The translations under genes and the position numbers were made by a program. Shown here in pieces: positions 1-8,476 of a stretch of 64,000 bases of DNA. The notes below the pieces were generated by a model. The model was given only the letters and a program-made list of their open reading frames with translations. It ran no database searches and had not been told where the DNA came from. Positions within the stretch are counted from its first letter, which is position 1. Each line of letters opens with the position of its first letter. Source of the stretch: Streptomyces sp. CBMA291 (GTDB lineage: Bacteria; Actinomycetota; Actinomycetes; Streptomycetales; Streptomycetaceae); assembly GCF_014596525.1 (NCBI RefSeq), contig NZ_MSJP01000022.1, positions 1 through 64,000 of the forward strand, in the 5' to 3' direction.

Positions 1-1
1 G

Positions 2-283
2 CCCGCCGCCGCTGCCGCCCCGCAGCCGCAGCCGCAGGCGGACCGCGCGCCGGAGCCGCAGCCCGCCCCGGCGCAGTCCGCCGCCGAGTTCTCCCCCTTC
101 TGGTTCGCCGTGCCCGTCGCCCGCCCGCTGTACGCGGAGGACGGCTCGCCGTCGCAGATCGCCGAGCTGGCCCCCGGCACCTGGTACCTCGCCGTCGAGC
201 AGCGCGGCCAGGCTCTGGTGGCCCAGACGCAGGACGGACGCCGAGGCGTCCTCCAGGACACGACGGGCATCCAGCGCGGCTGA
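2..283 (+). CDS. C-terminal end of an unknown protein (5' end outside window)
   Basis: An open frame enters from the left edge and stops with TGA at 281-283. The visible part begins with a Pro/Ala/Gln-rich linker of about 30 residues, then a compact domain of about 60 residues containing FSPFWFAVP and GTWYLAVEQRG and ending in DTTGIQRG. The linker followed by a small folded tail resembles the conserved end of membrane-anchored Streptomyces proteins, but I do not recognise the family. A strong terminator follows 25 bp after the stop, so this is the last gene of its transcript. Confidence 0.6.
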   Translation, partial: PAAAAAPQPQPQADRAPEPQPAPAQSAAEFSPFWFAVPVARPLYAEDGSPSQIAELAPGTWYLAVEQRGQALVAQTQDGRRGVLQDTTGIQRG

Positions 284-307
284 CCCGCCCGTCCCTTCCT
301 TCGTCGC

Positions 308-348
308 ACGGCCCCTCACCCGGGGAGGACCTCCGGGTGGGGGGCCGT
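308..348 (+). terminator. Hairpin terminator after the first gene
   Basis: Long inverted repeat with ACGGCCCC..CACCCGG on the left and CCGGGTG..GGGGCCGT on the right, separated by a short purine-rich loop. It lies just after the stop at 283 and before the next promoter. Confidence 0.75.
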
Positions 349-420
349 CGGCGTAAGGGGCTTCTCATGGGCGCGGGCCCTTCCGGCCGCGCGAGCCGTG
401 GCGTACAGTCCGCGCCACAC

Positions 421-435
421 CTGACGGTACGTCAG
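421..435 (+). promoter_or_regulatory. Perfect 15-bp palindrome CTGACG-GTA-CGTCAG (operator candidate)
   Basis: CTGACGGTACGTCAG is a perfect inverted repeat ending 13 bp before the ATG at 449. A TACAGT hexamer at about 402-407 could be its -10 box, which would place the palindrome between promoter and ribosome site, a repressor position. Related sites occur at 21273, 21818 and 31632. Confidence 0.6.
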
Positions 436-448
436 AAAGGACGCGGGC

Positions 449-1459
449 ATGCGGCTCGGACTCGCCCTCGGCTACTGGGGCCGCGGCCCCTCCCCCACCG
501 CCCTCGACCTCACCCGCGAAGCCGAACGGCTCGGCTACGACTCCGTCTGGACCGCCGAAGCCTGGGGCTCCGACGCCTTCACCACACTGACCTGGCTCGC
601 CGCCCACACCAGCCGCATCCGGCTCGGCACCGCCGTGGCGCAGATGGCCGCCCGCGCGCCCACCACCACCGCCATGCACGCCCTCACCCTCGACCACCTC
701 TCCGGCGGGCGCGTCCTGCTCGGGCTCGGGCTCTCCGGACCGCAGGTCGTCGAAGGCTGGTACGGGCGCCCCTTCCCCCGCTCCCCGCTCACCGCCACCC
801 GCGAGTACGTGGACGTCGTCCGGCAGGTGCTCCGCCGCGAGGGACCCGTACGGCTCGAAGGACGCCACCACCCCCACCCGTACACCGGACCCGACGGCAC
901 CGGACTCGGCAAGCCCCTCAAGCCGATCACCCACCCGCTCCGCGCCGACCTGCCCGTCCTCCTCGGCGCCGAAGGACCGGGGAACATCGCGCAGACCCTC
1001 GCCCTCGCCGACGGCTGGCTGCCGCTCTACTGGACCCCCGACCGCTGGTCCGAGGTCTACGCCCTCCCGGAGACCCTGCCCGCCGGCTTCCTCGTCGCCC
1101 CCCTCGTCCGGGCCCGGCTCTGCGCCGACGTGGCGGAGGGGCTGCTGCCGGTCAAGGCCATGCTGGGCTTCTACATCGGCGGCATGGGACACGCCCGCCG
1201 CAACTTCCACGCCGACCTGATGGGACGGATGGGCTACGGGAAGGAGGCGGGGCGCGTCCGGGAGCTGTTCGCCGCCGGGCGGCGCGAGGAGGCGGTGGCC
1301 GCCGTGCCGGACGCCTTCGCCGACGAGATCTCCCTGACCGGCCCCCGGAAACGGATCGCCGCCCGGCTCGACCGCTGGCGGCAGGGCCCGGTGACCGACC
1401 TCCTGGTCACGGCACCGGACCCGGACACCCTGCGACTCCTCGCCGAGCTGAACGCCTAG
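449..1459 (+). CDS. LLM-class F420-dependent oxidoreductase
   Basis: 336 aa, the usual length of luciferase-like (beta/alpha)8-barrel flavin/F420 enzymes. The N terminus MRLGLALGYWG, the SVWTAEAWGSDAF segment, the IRLGTAVAQMAAR strand and the LDHLSGGRVLLGLGLSGPQV motif are family hallmarks. These enzymes transfer hydride between coenzyme F420 and a small organic substrate, in actinobacteria often an alcohol, ketone or acyl-CoA derivative; the substrate cannot be read here. The ATG follows AGAAAGGACGCGGGC. The operator-like palindrome directly upstream is shared with aldehyde dehydrogenase, MBL hydrolase and P450 genes further on, suggesting a common catabolic role (inference). The convergent neighbour ends only 8 bp away. 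Confidence 0.9.
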   Translation: MRLGLALGYWGRGPSPTALDLTREAERLGYDSVWTAEAWGSDAFTTLTWLAAHTSRIRLGTAVAQMAARAPTTTAMHALTLDHLSGGRVLLGLGLSGPQVVEGWYGRPFPRSPLTATREYVDVVRQVLRREGPVRLEGRHHPHPYTGPDGTGLGKPLKPITHPLRADLPVLLGAEGPGNIAQTLALADGWLPLYWTPDRWSEVYALPETLPAGFLVAPLVRARLCADVAEGLLPVKAMLGFYIGGMGHARRNFHADLMGRMGYGKEAGRVRELFAAGRREEAVAAVPDAFADEISLTGPRKRIAARLDRWRQGPVTDLLVTAPDPDTLRLLAELNA

Positions 1460-1466
1460 GACCGCA

Positions 1467-2924
1467 CTACGGTCGCGTTCTCGGCGCGTTCGGCAGCAGT
1501 CCCTCCTGATAGGTCTCCGTCACATCCCGCACGCTCGCCAGGAACATCTGGAAGAGAAGGTGCCCCGGTCCCCCGGCCCAGCTTCCGTCGCTCTGCTCCG
1601 TCGCCTTACCGGGATTGACGCTGAAATAACCGTGCTGCTCCGCCTTGATCCCTATGTAGCCGCCAAGGTTTCCTTCGCCGGCGTTTCCGGCCGAATGAAC
1701 GGGGTCGCCCTTCCCCGGCGAATACGCCTTGTGCATGGCAGCCGTCGCATCCCCCACGGGCGCCAGTGCGGCGTACTCCGGGGAGAAGAGGAATTTATGG
1801 GCTCCGGGCTTCAGTTCGAACTCAAGCATGCGACCGGCCCTTATGTACTCATGAGCCTGCCTCAGGTCACCCAGGTGGCTTCCGACCGGAATGATGCCCG
1901 TACCTTCCGCCCCACGCCACCCCGCAGAGTTGCCCGCCGGATTTCCCCTGACCCATTCCTCACTGGCGACCTTGCTCTCCTGAGCCCACGCCAGGACCGC
2001 TTCAGCCTCTTCGTTATTCATCGCCCGATAGAGCTTCAGGGCCCCGGAACTTGTTTCACCGGCCAATTGCGCCAGAAGCCTGTTGGCGACACCGCCGACT
2101 ATGTTGTCCAGCCTTCTCGGCTGCCCTTTCGGGAGCACCTTCTTCAGTGTCTTCTGGGCGTTCCTCACCGCGACCGCCCCTCCGGCCGCTCCTTGCCAGA
2201 AAGACTGGCCCAGCATATCGCTCGGATTCTCCGGATATTCAATGCGCTGCACGAAAGGCGCATCCGACGGCGCGAGCGAAGTCGCCTCGCGACGCTGCAC
2301 GCCGAGCACCGCCGACCCGCCCGACATGACACGGCGCGCGTTGGCTTCGGCTTCCCGTTCGAAGCTGTCGGCCGGGTTGCTCACGCGCAGACCCGAGCCG
2401 TCGTCCGTGCCCGCCACCGGCCCCTGCCGCTGCTGGATCACATGGGTCAGCTCGTGGGCGAGAGTGTGCTTGTCGCCTCCTCCCTCGCCGATGACGACAT
2501 GGTGACCCGAGGTGTAGGCGCGGGCCCCGACTTCTGCGGCCGAGGCTTTGGCGGCGCTGTCGTTGTGGATGCGCACGTCGGAGAAGTCCGCTTCGAGCCG
2601 GGATTCCATGTCGGTGCGGGTGGCGGCGTCCAGAGGGCGTCCGGGGGTGCGCAGCACATCGTGGACCTCGGAACGCTGCACGGCGGGCTGCTGGGCAGGC
2701 TGCTCGGCCCGCTGGTGACCGCACCCCGCACCGTGCTGGTGCTGCTCCGGCTGAGCCCAGGCGTGGCCGGCCCGGCGGAGCATCTGGACGACGGCGGCGT
2801 TCCCGGCCGTGGCCTGTAGGCCCAGCAGAACGTTCGGTGCCGCCGACCCGGCTAACGACTGCTTCCTGGCCGGCGTACGTCCGCCACCGGCCCTGTCGAG
2901 GTGAGCGTTCTCGGGATCGCTCAA
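1467..2924 (-). CDS. DUF4157 (eCIS-core type) protein with unknown C-terminal effector-like domain
   Basis: About 485 aa from a TTG start at 2924, chosen because GGAGG sits 7 bp before it; an in-frame GTG at 2933 lies too close to that site. In numbering from the GTG, residues 99-175 form a DUF4157 domain with the metalloprotease-like HELTH motif at 160-164. This domain is found in proteins linked to extracellular contractile injection systems and polymorphic toxins. An Ala/Gln/His-rich N-terminal segment precedes it. After FEREAEANARRVMSG a linker leads to a C-terminal domain (about 230-488) with KLYRAMNNEEAEAVL, GSHLGDLRQAHEYI and LEFELKPGA, a layout reminiscent of ADP-ribosyltransferase-like toxins. 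That likeness is inference; the DUF4157 call is firm. There is no signal peptide or membrane segment. Confidence 0.85.
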   Translation of the reverse strand: MSDPENAHLDRAGGGRTPARKQSLAGSAAPNVLLGLQATAGNAAVVQMLRRAGHAWAQPEQHQHGAGCGHQRAEQPAQQPAVQRSEVHDVLRTPGRPLDAATRTDMESRLEADFSDVRIHNDSAAKASAAEVGARAYTSGHHVVIGEGGGDKHTLAHELTHVIQQRQGPVAGTDDGSGLRVSNPADSFEREAEANARRVMSGGSAVLGVQRREATSLAPSDAPFVQRIEYPENPSDMLGQSFWQGAAGGAVAVRNAQKTLKKVLPKGQPRRLDNIVGGVANRLLAQLAGETSSGALKLYRAMNNEEAEAVLAWAQESKVASEEWVRGNPAGNSAGWRGAEGTGIIPVGSHLGDLRQAHEYIRAGRMLEFELKPGAHKFLFSPEYAALAPVGDATAAMHKAYSPGKGDPVHSAGNAGEGNLGGYIGIKAEQHGYFSVNPGKATEQSDGSWAGGPGHLLFQMFLASVRDVTETYQEGLLPNAPRTRP

Positions 2925-3082
2925 AGGAGCCACCTCCAGTGTGAGTTCGTCAGACCCTCTTGCTTACCCCGCGGGGATGCGTGGGTGCCAGGTGCGGAGG
3001 GGCAGGACGAACTGACCGGACGGGCAAGGGGGTTCGGCTCGACGCCCGCCGCAGCGGACTTCGGCGATGGCGCGCCCCGGGG

Positions 3083-3646
3083 TCAACTCCCCAACTGGGA
3101 GGCGCTCGGCACCTTGTCGACGACCTCGGCGCCCGCGCTCTTCCCCGCGTCCTTGACGCTGTTGATCACGCTCTCGAAGGCGCCGACGTCCCCGGCGCCC
3201 GCCTCGCCCTTGCGGAGCTTGGTCCCCATGTCCTTCAGCGACTCGATCCCGGCGGAGAGCGGCGCGAGGGCCTTCGAGAGCGTCGGGTCGCCCTCGGCGT
3301 TGTGCACGGCCGCCTTGAGCCTGTTGTAGGTGAAGGCACCCGCGAGACCCGCCTTGACCAGCGCGAACGTGCGGCCGTCGGCGCCCTTGGTGAACTTGCC
3401 CGCGCGGTACGGCTTCACGATCCACTGGTACGCGGCTCCCGCGGCGAGCCCCGCGTTCGCCACGAACCGCGTCTTGGCGAGCCGCTGCTGCTCGAACGTA
3501 CCGGTCGGCGACGGGGACGCGGTCGCGGCGACACCCGTGCCCGTATGCACGGCCTCGTCACCACTCCCCCCGCAGGCGGCGGTGGTCAGCAGCAGGAAAC
3601 AGGACATCAGCAGCGCCACGACACCGCGCGACAGACCTCTGGGCAC
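3083..3646 (-). CDS. Lipoprotein of unknown function
   Basis: 187 aa from GTG at 3646, with GGGAGG 8 bp upstream. The N terminus PRGLSRG is followed by a hydrophobic stretch and LLTTAACGG, a signal peptide with a lipobox cysteine, so export and lipid anchoring are expected. The mature part is Ala/Gly/Lys rich and mostly helical by eye, with VKPYRAGKFTKGADGRTFALVKAGL and a tail predicted to be amphipathic. I do not recognise the family. It lies between the DUF4157 gene and the FG-GAP gene on the same strand and is the only member of this block with an export signal. Confidence 0.75.
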   Translation of the reverse strand: MPRGLSRGVVALLMSCFLLLTTAACGGSGDEAVHTGTGVAATASPSPTGTFEQQRLAKTRFVANAGLAAGAAYQWIVKPYRAGKFTKGADGRTFALVKAGLAGAFTYNRLKAAVHNAEGDPTLSKALAPLSAGIESLKDMGTKLRKGEAGAGDVGAFESVINSVKDAGKSAGAEVVDKVPSASQLGS

Positions 3647-3758
3647 GAGGAGACCTCCCTGGGAACCGAATGCGGCCAGCGTCACCCGGCGCACGGGGGG
3701 CCGCCAGCGGGGGCGCCCGAACGGGTCCGGGCGCCCCCTCCCTGGCCGTACGCCCCGG

Positions 3759-5594
3759 CTACCGCGTCCGGAACCGGCGGAACAGGTTCCGGGCCACGTA
3801 CACCCCGGGGCCACCGAAGCCCACGAGGTCGAGGCGCCCGTCCCCGGTGACGTCCGCGAGGAAACGGGGATGCCGGTCGACCCGCCAGCCGCCCGCCTCC
3901 TCGGCGTAGCCGAAGCCCCGGCAGACCAGGCGCGCCTGCTCGAACCGCCCGTCGCCGAGACCGTGCGCCACCCAGACCCCCTGGTCGCCGAAGCCGACGA
4001 GGTCCGGGGTGCCGTCCCCGGTGACGTCCGCGACGAAGCGCGGATGCCGCTCGCCCGACCAGCCCTGGGCGGTGCCGAAGTCGTTCAGGACCAGCCGCGA
4101 GCGCGCGAACGTACCGTCCTCGCGCGCCCGGGACACCACGACGCCCTGCGGACCGAAGCCGACGAGCCACGAAGCCCCGCCCTCGGAGAGCCCCGCCATG
4201 AACCGGGGGTGCTCCCTGGCCGAACCCCACCCCTGATCGGCGCCGAAGTCGTCCAGGACGTACAGCGGTTCCGCGAACGCGCCCTCCTCGTCCTGGACCG
4301 ACACCCACACCCCGTCGTCATGGCAGCCGACCACGTCCAGCCTGCCGTCACCCGTCGTGTCGGCGAGGAAACGGGGATGCCGGTCGACGAGCCAGCCGCC
4401 CGCCTTCTCGCCGTGCCCGAACGCGCGGAGGGCCGGCTCGTCGCCGAGCGGGGCGAACTTGCCCTCCTCGTCCTGACGCGAGATCCACACCCCCTCGTCG
4501 TGACAGCCGACCACGTCCAGCCTGCCGTCACCCGTCGTGTCCACGAGGAAACGGGGGTGCCGGTCGGTCAGCCAGCCGCCCGCCTGCCCGCCGTGGCCGA
4601 ACGCCTTGACGACCGGCGCCCCCTGCCCGTACGTCCCGTCCTCCCCCTGCGGGGAGACCAGGACGCCGTCGGCGGCGAGCACCACGACATCGGGCCTGCC
4701 GTCGCCGGTCACGTCCGCCAGGGTCCACAGATCGGCGGGGCTCGGCGAGAGCACGGGCCGGTACAGGACCCGCTCCTCCTCGTCGAACGTGCCGTCGCCC
4801 CTGCTGGACGCCGTCACCGCCCCCTTCCCCTTCCTGAGCGCCACGATGTCCGCCCGCTTCGCGCCCTCGGTGTCGGCGAGGAACCGCGCACCGGCCCCCG
4901 CCCACCAGCCGGGCTGCCCCACCGGAGGGCGGTCGCCCCCCTCGCTCTTCCACCCGCCGGCCGTCTCGTCGCTCCCGAACCCCTCCAGGACCAGCAGCGG
5001 ATCGCTGAAGGAAGGGGTGGCGCCGGGCGCAGGGCGCAGCGCGGCGGAGGGGGCGAGGCGCCAGGACCGGCGCCCGTTCCAGTGGTCGAGCGGCTCCCAG
5101 CGCAGCACGGGATCGGCGATCCGCTCGGGCTCCGCCGGGACGAACCGCCACCGCTGGCTCGCCGCCCCGTCGTCGTGCTCGCGCAGCACCACCCGGGTGC
5201 CGCCCTCGCCGGGCTCGGCGAGATCGAGGACGGTGCCGTCGGCCACCCCCTCGATGACATGGAGACCCGCCTCCCCCTCGACGGGGACGAGCCGCCACTG
5301 CTGACTCTTCCGACCGTCGGCGGCGGCTCCCTGACGGACCGCGCCCCCCTTGACGGCGGGGGTGTCGAGGACCTTGCCGCCGACCGCTTCGCGGATCACG
5401 TACGCCGGTTCGTCCTCCCCGTCGCGCGCGGTCGGCACGGGGACGAGCCGCCACCGCCCGGGGCGCGGACCCCCCTCGGGGACGTCGCGGACGACGAGCG
5501 CGCCGTCCGTGCTCGGCGCCGCGGGGAGCCCCAGGGGCTGCCCCGTGGCGGCGTTGACGATCTCCAGCTTCAGTTCTTCCGTGGGCACGGGCAT
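3759..5594 (-). CDS. Ricin-type trefoil plus FG-GAP/VCBS propeller protein
   Basis: 611 aa without a signal peptide. Residues 1-155 contain three RWRLVP/QWRLVP/RWRFVP repeats of a ricin-type beta-trefoil lectin domain. Residues 200-600 hold about seven FG-GAP/VCBS repeats with calcium loops such as DVTGDGRPD, DTTGDGRLD (twice) and DVTGDGTPD, each preceded by an FG(H)G..AGGW..DRHPRF segment; at least one repeat (GLSEGGASWLVGFG) has lost the loop acids. The fold predicted is a carbohydrate-binding domain on an integrin-alpha-like beta propeller. Such propellers occur in cell-surface adhesins and in Tc-type toxin subunits. Two repeats are nearly identical at the DNA level, indicating recent internal duplication. 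Confidence 0.9.
   Translation of the reverse strand: MPVPTEELKLEIVNAATGQPLGLPAAPSTDGALVVRDVPEGGPRPGRWRLVPVPTARDGEDEPAYVIREAVGGKVLDTPAVKGGAVRQGAAADGRKSQQWRLVPVEGEAGLHVIEGVADGTVLDLAEPGEGGTRVVLREHDDGAASQRWRFVPAEPERIADPVLRWEPLDHWNGRRSWRLAPSAALRPAPGATPSFSDPLLVLEGFGSDETAGGWKSEGGDRPPVGQPGWWAGAGARFLADTEGAKRADIVALRKGKGAVTASSRGDGTFDEEERVLYRPVLSPSPADLWTLADVTGDGRPDVVVLAADGVLVSPQGEDGTYGQGAPVVKAFGHGGQAGGWLTDRHPRFLVDTTGDGRLDVVGCHDEGVWISRQDEEGKFAPLGDEPALRAFGHGEKAGGWLVDRHPRFLADTTGDGRLDVVGCHDDGVWVSVQDEEGAFAEPLYVLDDFGADQGWGSAREHPRFMAGLSEGGASWLVGFGPQGVVVSRAREDGTFARSRLVLNDFGTAQGWSGERHPRFVADVTGDGTPDLVGFGDQGVWVAHGLGDGRFEQARLVCRGFGYAEEAGGWRVDRHPRFLADVTGDGRLDLVGFGGPGVYVARNLFRRFRTR
4320..4600 (-). repeat. Near-identical internal DNA repeats in the FG-GAP gene
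   Basis: Two segments about 177 bp apart (around 4320-4423 and 4497-4600) share long identical tracts covering the DTTGDGRLDVVGCHD loop and the AGGW segment. They reflect duplication of one propeller blade. Confidence 0.8.
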
Positions 5595-5662
5595 CGGGCT
5601 GCCCCTTCCTGGCGGTTACGGGCGTGGGCTCGGGACGGGTTCGGCGCGGCGGTGGCCATGGA

Positions 5663-6418
5663 TCACGTGAAGACGTGGTGGTACGGGACGCTCCACTCGC
5701 TGGGCAGCCGGGGGTAGAAGGTGTTGATGACCGTCCCGGTGAAGTCGCCGCCCCAGTTGTGGGTGAGGCGCACCTCGGCGTCGGCGGTCACCGCGTGGTC
5801 CTTGAAGCCGAGGATGGCGTCCGGGTGGGTGATCGGCACGAAGGTGATCCCGCCCCACGGCGTCACCGTGACCACCCAGAGCTGGGTGTCCTCGGGCGCG
5901 CCGTTCCTTCCCCGCCACTTCTCGCCGACCTTGTCGGGAAGCCCGACCTGCACGGTGTCGGTGGGGCTCTTCGGGGCTTCCTGGTGGACGGCGATCCGCC
6001 TGCGCCGGGGCTTGGGCGTGCCGTCGTCGCCGCGACCGGCGTCACCGCCGGTGCCACCGGTACCGCCGGTGCCGCCTGTGCCGCCGCCGGTGCCCGCGGG
6101 CTTGGGCGTGACCTGGCCTGCGGCGCTTTCGAGGTAGTACAGCGGGCGCTGGCCGAAGAAGCCGCCGGGCGTGATGTACCAGAGGTGGCCCTGCGCCTCC
6201 TTGGTGGCCGGGTCGAGGGCGGTGGCCAGCTTGACCCCCTTGTCGTGGCTCTCCTCCTTCAGCTCGGCGGGGCGCAGATAGCCGCCGTTGAAGGCGTGGA
6301 CGAGCATGACCGGCCGGTTCTCCAGCAGTGCTGCCACGATCGCGTTGTCGTAGCCGTTCACCGCCACCGGGCCGCCGACCACCATATTCGCCATAGCCGT
6401 GCGTTCCTGGGTGTACAT
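5663..6418 (-). CDS. Unknown two-part protein with Gly-Thr linker
   Basis: 251 aa from ATG 6418, with GGTGAGG about 8 bp upstream; an ATG at 6394 is an alternative. The N-terminal part (about 15-100) has VAALLENRPVMLVHAFNGGYL and HLWYITPGGFFGQRPLYYLES and resembles a short beta-trefoil-like or fascin-like repeat. A low-complexity GTGGTGG linker (about 109-125) leads to a basic stretch PKPRRRRI and a beta-rich C-terminal domain with THNWGGDFTGTVINTF. It has no signal peptide. I do not recognise a family; its place between the FG-GAP gene and the pore-former-like gene suggests the same system. It is transcribed away from that gene. Confidence 0.65.
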   Translation of the reverse strand: MYTQERTAMANMVVGGPVAVNGYDNAIVAALLENRPVMLVHAFNGGYLRPAELKEESHDKGVKLATALDPATKEAQGHLWYITPGGFFGQRPLYYLESAAGQVTPKPAGTGGGTGGTGGTGGTGGDAGRGDDGTPKPRRRRIAVHQEAPKSPTDTVQVGLPDKVGEKWRGRNGAPEDTQLWVVTVTPWGGITFVPITHPDAILGFKDHAVTADAEVRLTHNWGGDFTGTVINTFYPRLPSEWSVPYHHVFT

Positions 6419-6782
6419 CGCGGAAACCTCACCTGCTTCTGATGCTGCTGATGGTTCTGACGCTTCTGAATGAAGAGGACAACACTTCTGGCACTCGGCT
6501 CAGTGGTCTATCACGCGGATTTCCGGCAGGGCCAATCACACCCTGCCCAAAAACCCTCGGAAGCGAATGCGCGAACGAATAAAAACCCCTCAAACCCGGT
6601 TATTCGAGAGGTCTCGCCGAGATTTAATCACCCGATCGGGCAAGATGCCCGGAACCCGCTCCCCAGGCAATCAGGCCCGTGCTAGCTTCGATTTCCCGAG
6701 CATGCGCAGGTTTCTGCCTTCATTTCAATCGACACAGCTCGACTCATCGAGACAGTTCGACCGGATCAGCCGAGGACGGGGA
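6419..6782. promoter_or_regulatory. 364-bp divergent intergenic region, relatively AT-rich
   Basis: This gap separates two divergent genes of the toxin-like block and is clearly richer in A+T than its surroundings, with runs such as AATAAAAACCCC and GATTTAATCACC. It must hold both promoters. I see no clear palindrome. A CTTCTGATG-like motif is repeated near 6435-6470. Confidence 0.5.
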
Positions 6783-7883
6783 ATGCCTTCCAACGCGTAC
6801 AACCTGGAACAGGCCAAGCGCCAGCCACTGACGAAGAAGAACCTACGGGAACTCGACATCGAGCAGACCTGGCGGTCCATCCTGGACCATCCCAATCTGG
6901 TCTACGTCGACGACTACGGCGTGAAGCACAAGCCCGTCGGGTTCTCCGTGAACAAATCGAGCTTCGGCGCCTTCCCCGGAACCGCCCACCAACTCGGCTG
7001 GCTCGCCTATATGAATCTCGGCGAACCGCTGATCGAGCAGCGCGGGAACATCAGCCAGCCGCCGCCCGAGACGTTCTCCTCGCGCAGCTACGTCAACCGC
7101 AGCCTGACCTCCACGATGACCTTCACCGACTCGGTCGAGTTCACCGTGTCGAACGCGGTCACCTGGTCGCTCCAGGGCGAAGCCCAGCTCACCTTCGGCG
7201 GCAGCGTCAGCGCGGAACTCCAGCTCCAGTTGCAGGCGCAGCTCCAGGTGGCCCTCCAGACGCAGTTGCAGACACAGCTCCAGAACGACCTGGAGAACAA
7301 GAACACCACCACGACCACCAACGAGAACAGCAAAGACGACATCGGGGTGGACACGTCCAACGCCACCGAGACGGGCGTGAAGAACTCGGCGACGAACTCG
7401 GCGGCCAACTCGGTGGAGAGCACGGCGGCGTTCACGACCCAGGGCAGCGCCACCGGCAACGCGACCCTCAACGCCCAACTGGCCCTCGGCATCACCGCCT
7501 CCGTCGGCGGGACCCTGACCACCGGGTGGGCGTCGAACTCGCAGATCTCCGGCGAGATCCCGCCGAACACGCGGATCGGCACCCTCGCGACCCAGCGGCG
7601 CACCCGCAAGCAGTACGTCTACGAGATCCCGGTGACCTTCTCCGGACTGATCGCGGTCAAGTACGACGTGCCGGTGGCGGTCCTCTCTCCCCCGCAGTCC
7701 GGGACGTATCCGGGACTCGCCCAGGTCGTCGCCCGCGACATCGGCGACATCGATTTGGGCGGCGGCGCCGGCTTCCGGATGAAGGGACTGGCCGAGGTCG
7801 TCTCCGCCCTGGAGGTCCACCACACGATGTTCGACGGCGAGAGCCTGACCGGCAGCGACCGGGAGCTGCACAAGCAGCCCTGA
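6783..7883 (+). CDS. Aerolysin/ETX-MTX2-like beta-pore-forming protein (putative)
   Basis: 366 aa from ATG 6783, preceded by GAGGACGGGGA. Residues 100-140 are Ser/Thr-rich alternating strands (RSLTSTMTFTDSVEF). Residues 146-167 alternate Leu and Gln strictly, the pattern of an amphipathic transmembrane beta strand. An Asn/Thr/Ser-rich stretch (170-225) and a second small-residue strand set (226-250) follow, then GEIPPNTRIG and EIPVTFSGLIAVKYD, which match the end of ETX/MTX2 domains. Those toxins oligomerise and insert a beta-hairpin stem into membranes. No signal peptide is present. The family call rests on pattern, not alignment. It is followed 46 bp later by a small acidic protein likely translated from the same message. 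Confidence 0.6.
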   Translation: MPSNAYNLEQAKRQPLTKKNLRELDIEQTWRSILDHPNLVYVDDYGVKHKPVGFSVNKSSFGAFPGTAHQLGWLAYMNLGEPLIEQRGNISQPPPETFSSRSYVNRSLTSTMTFTDSVEFTVSNAVTWSLQGEAQLTFGGSVSAELQLQLQAQLQVALQTQLQTQLQNDLENKNTTTTTNENSKDDIGVDTSNATETGVKNSATNSAANSVESTAAFTTQGSATGNATLNAQLALGITASVGGTLTTGWASNSQISGEIPPNTRIGTLATQRRTRKQYVYEIPVTFSGLIAVKYDVPVAVLSPPQSGTYPGLAQVVARDIGDIDLGGGAGFRMKGLAEVVSALEVHHTMFDGESLTGSDRELHKQP

Positions 7884-7929
7884 CCGGACGGGCGGCACCG
7901 CCCCATGACGACGACCAAGGGTGACCAGC

Positions 7930-8418
7930 ATGACGTTCGACAACATCTTCGGCTTCGCGAGCAAGGGCGCGGGCCTCTTCTCGGTGACCACCGGCGCCGC
8001 CAAGCCACAGCCCGGGGCGGGCGTCGACTTCGAGGACTCCGACGACGAGACGTACGACGACACGAGCACGAGCCTGTTCGACAGCGCGATCCACGGGGCT
8101 TCCTCCCGCGCCAAGACCGTCCAGGAACAGTCCCCCGAGGCACGGGCCATCCTGGGCTTCCTCGGCTCCTTCATCCAGACCACCCAGGAATCGGCGGGCA
8201 CGCAAGCCCGCTACGCCCAGGACCCCGGCTCGGTGTCCCGGGCGGCGTCCGCCGGCATGCGGGAGTCGAGTACGACGGTGACGGAGCACAGCGGTCTCCA
8301 GAAGGACGAGAACCTGGAAGGCATGCCGAAGAAGAGCGACTTCGGCAAGCCGCCCAAGACGCCTGACGCGCCCGAGGCGGCCAAGCCCGAAGCGGAGAAG
8401 CCGTCCGGCGCCAAGTAG
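7930..8418 (+). CDS. Small acidic partner protein of the pore-former-like gene
   Basis: 162 aa from ATG 7930, with AAGGGTGA upstream; GTG 7921 is an alternative. It begins MTFDNIFGFASKGAGLFSVTTG, continues with an acidic stretch (FEDSDDETYDDTS), a central helix-prone part (EARAILGFLGSFIQTTQES) and ends in a Pro/Lys/Ala/Glu-rich disordered tail. No known domain. It is immediately downstream of the ETX/MTX2-like gene on the same strand, so a chaperone, immunity or co-toxin role is possible but unproven. A strong terminator follows. Confidence 0.7.
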   Translation: MTFDNIFGFASKGAGLFSVTTGAAKPQPGAGVDFEDSDDETYDDTSTSLFDSAIHGASSRAKTVQEQSPEARAILGFLGSFIQTTQESAGTQARYAQDPGSVSRAASAGMRESSTTVTEHSGLQKDENLEGMPKKSDFGKPPKTPDAPEAAKPEAEKPSGAK

Positions 8419-8430
8419 CGCACGCGCCGC

Positions 8431-8472
8431 CGGGAGGGGGGTGGGGACGAGACCGTCCCCACCCCCCTCCCG
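8431..8472. terminator. Perfect 19-bp stem bidirectional terminator
   Basis: CGGGAGGGGGGTGGGGACG and its exact complement are separated by AGAC. It lies between convergent stops at 8418 and 8477 and can serve both genes. Confidence 0.9.
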
Positions 8473-8476
8473 TGCG

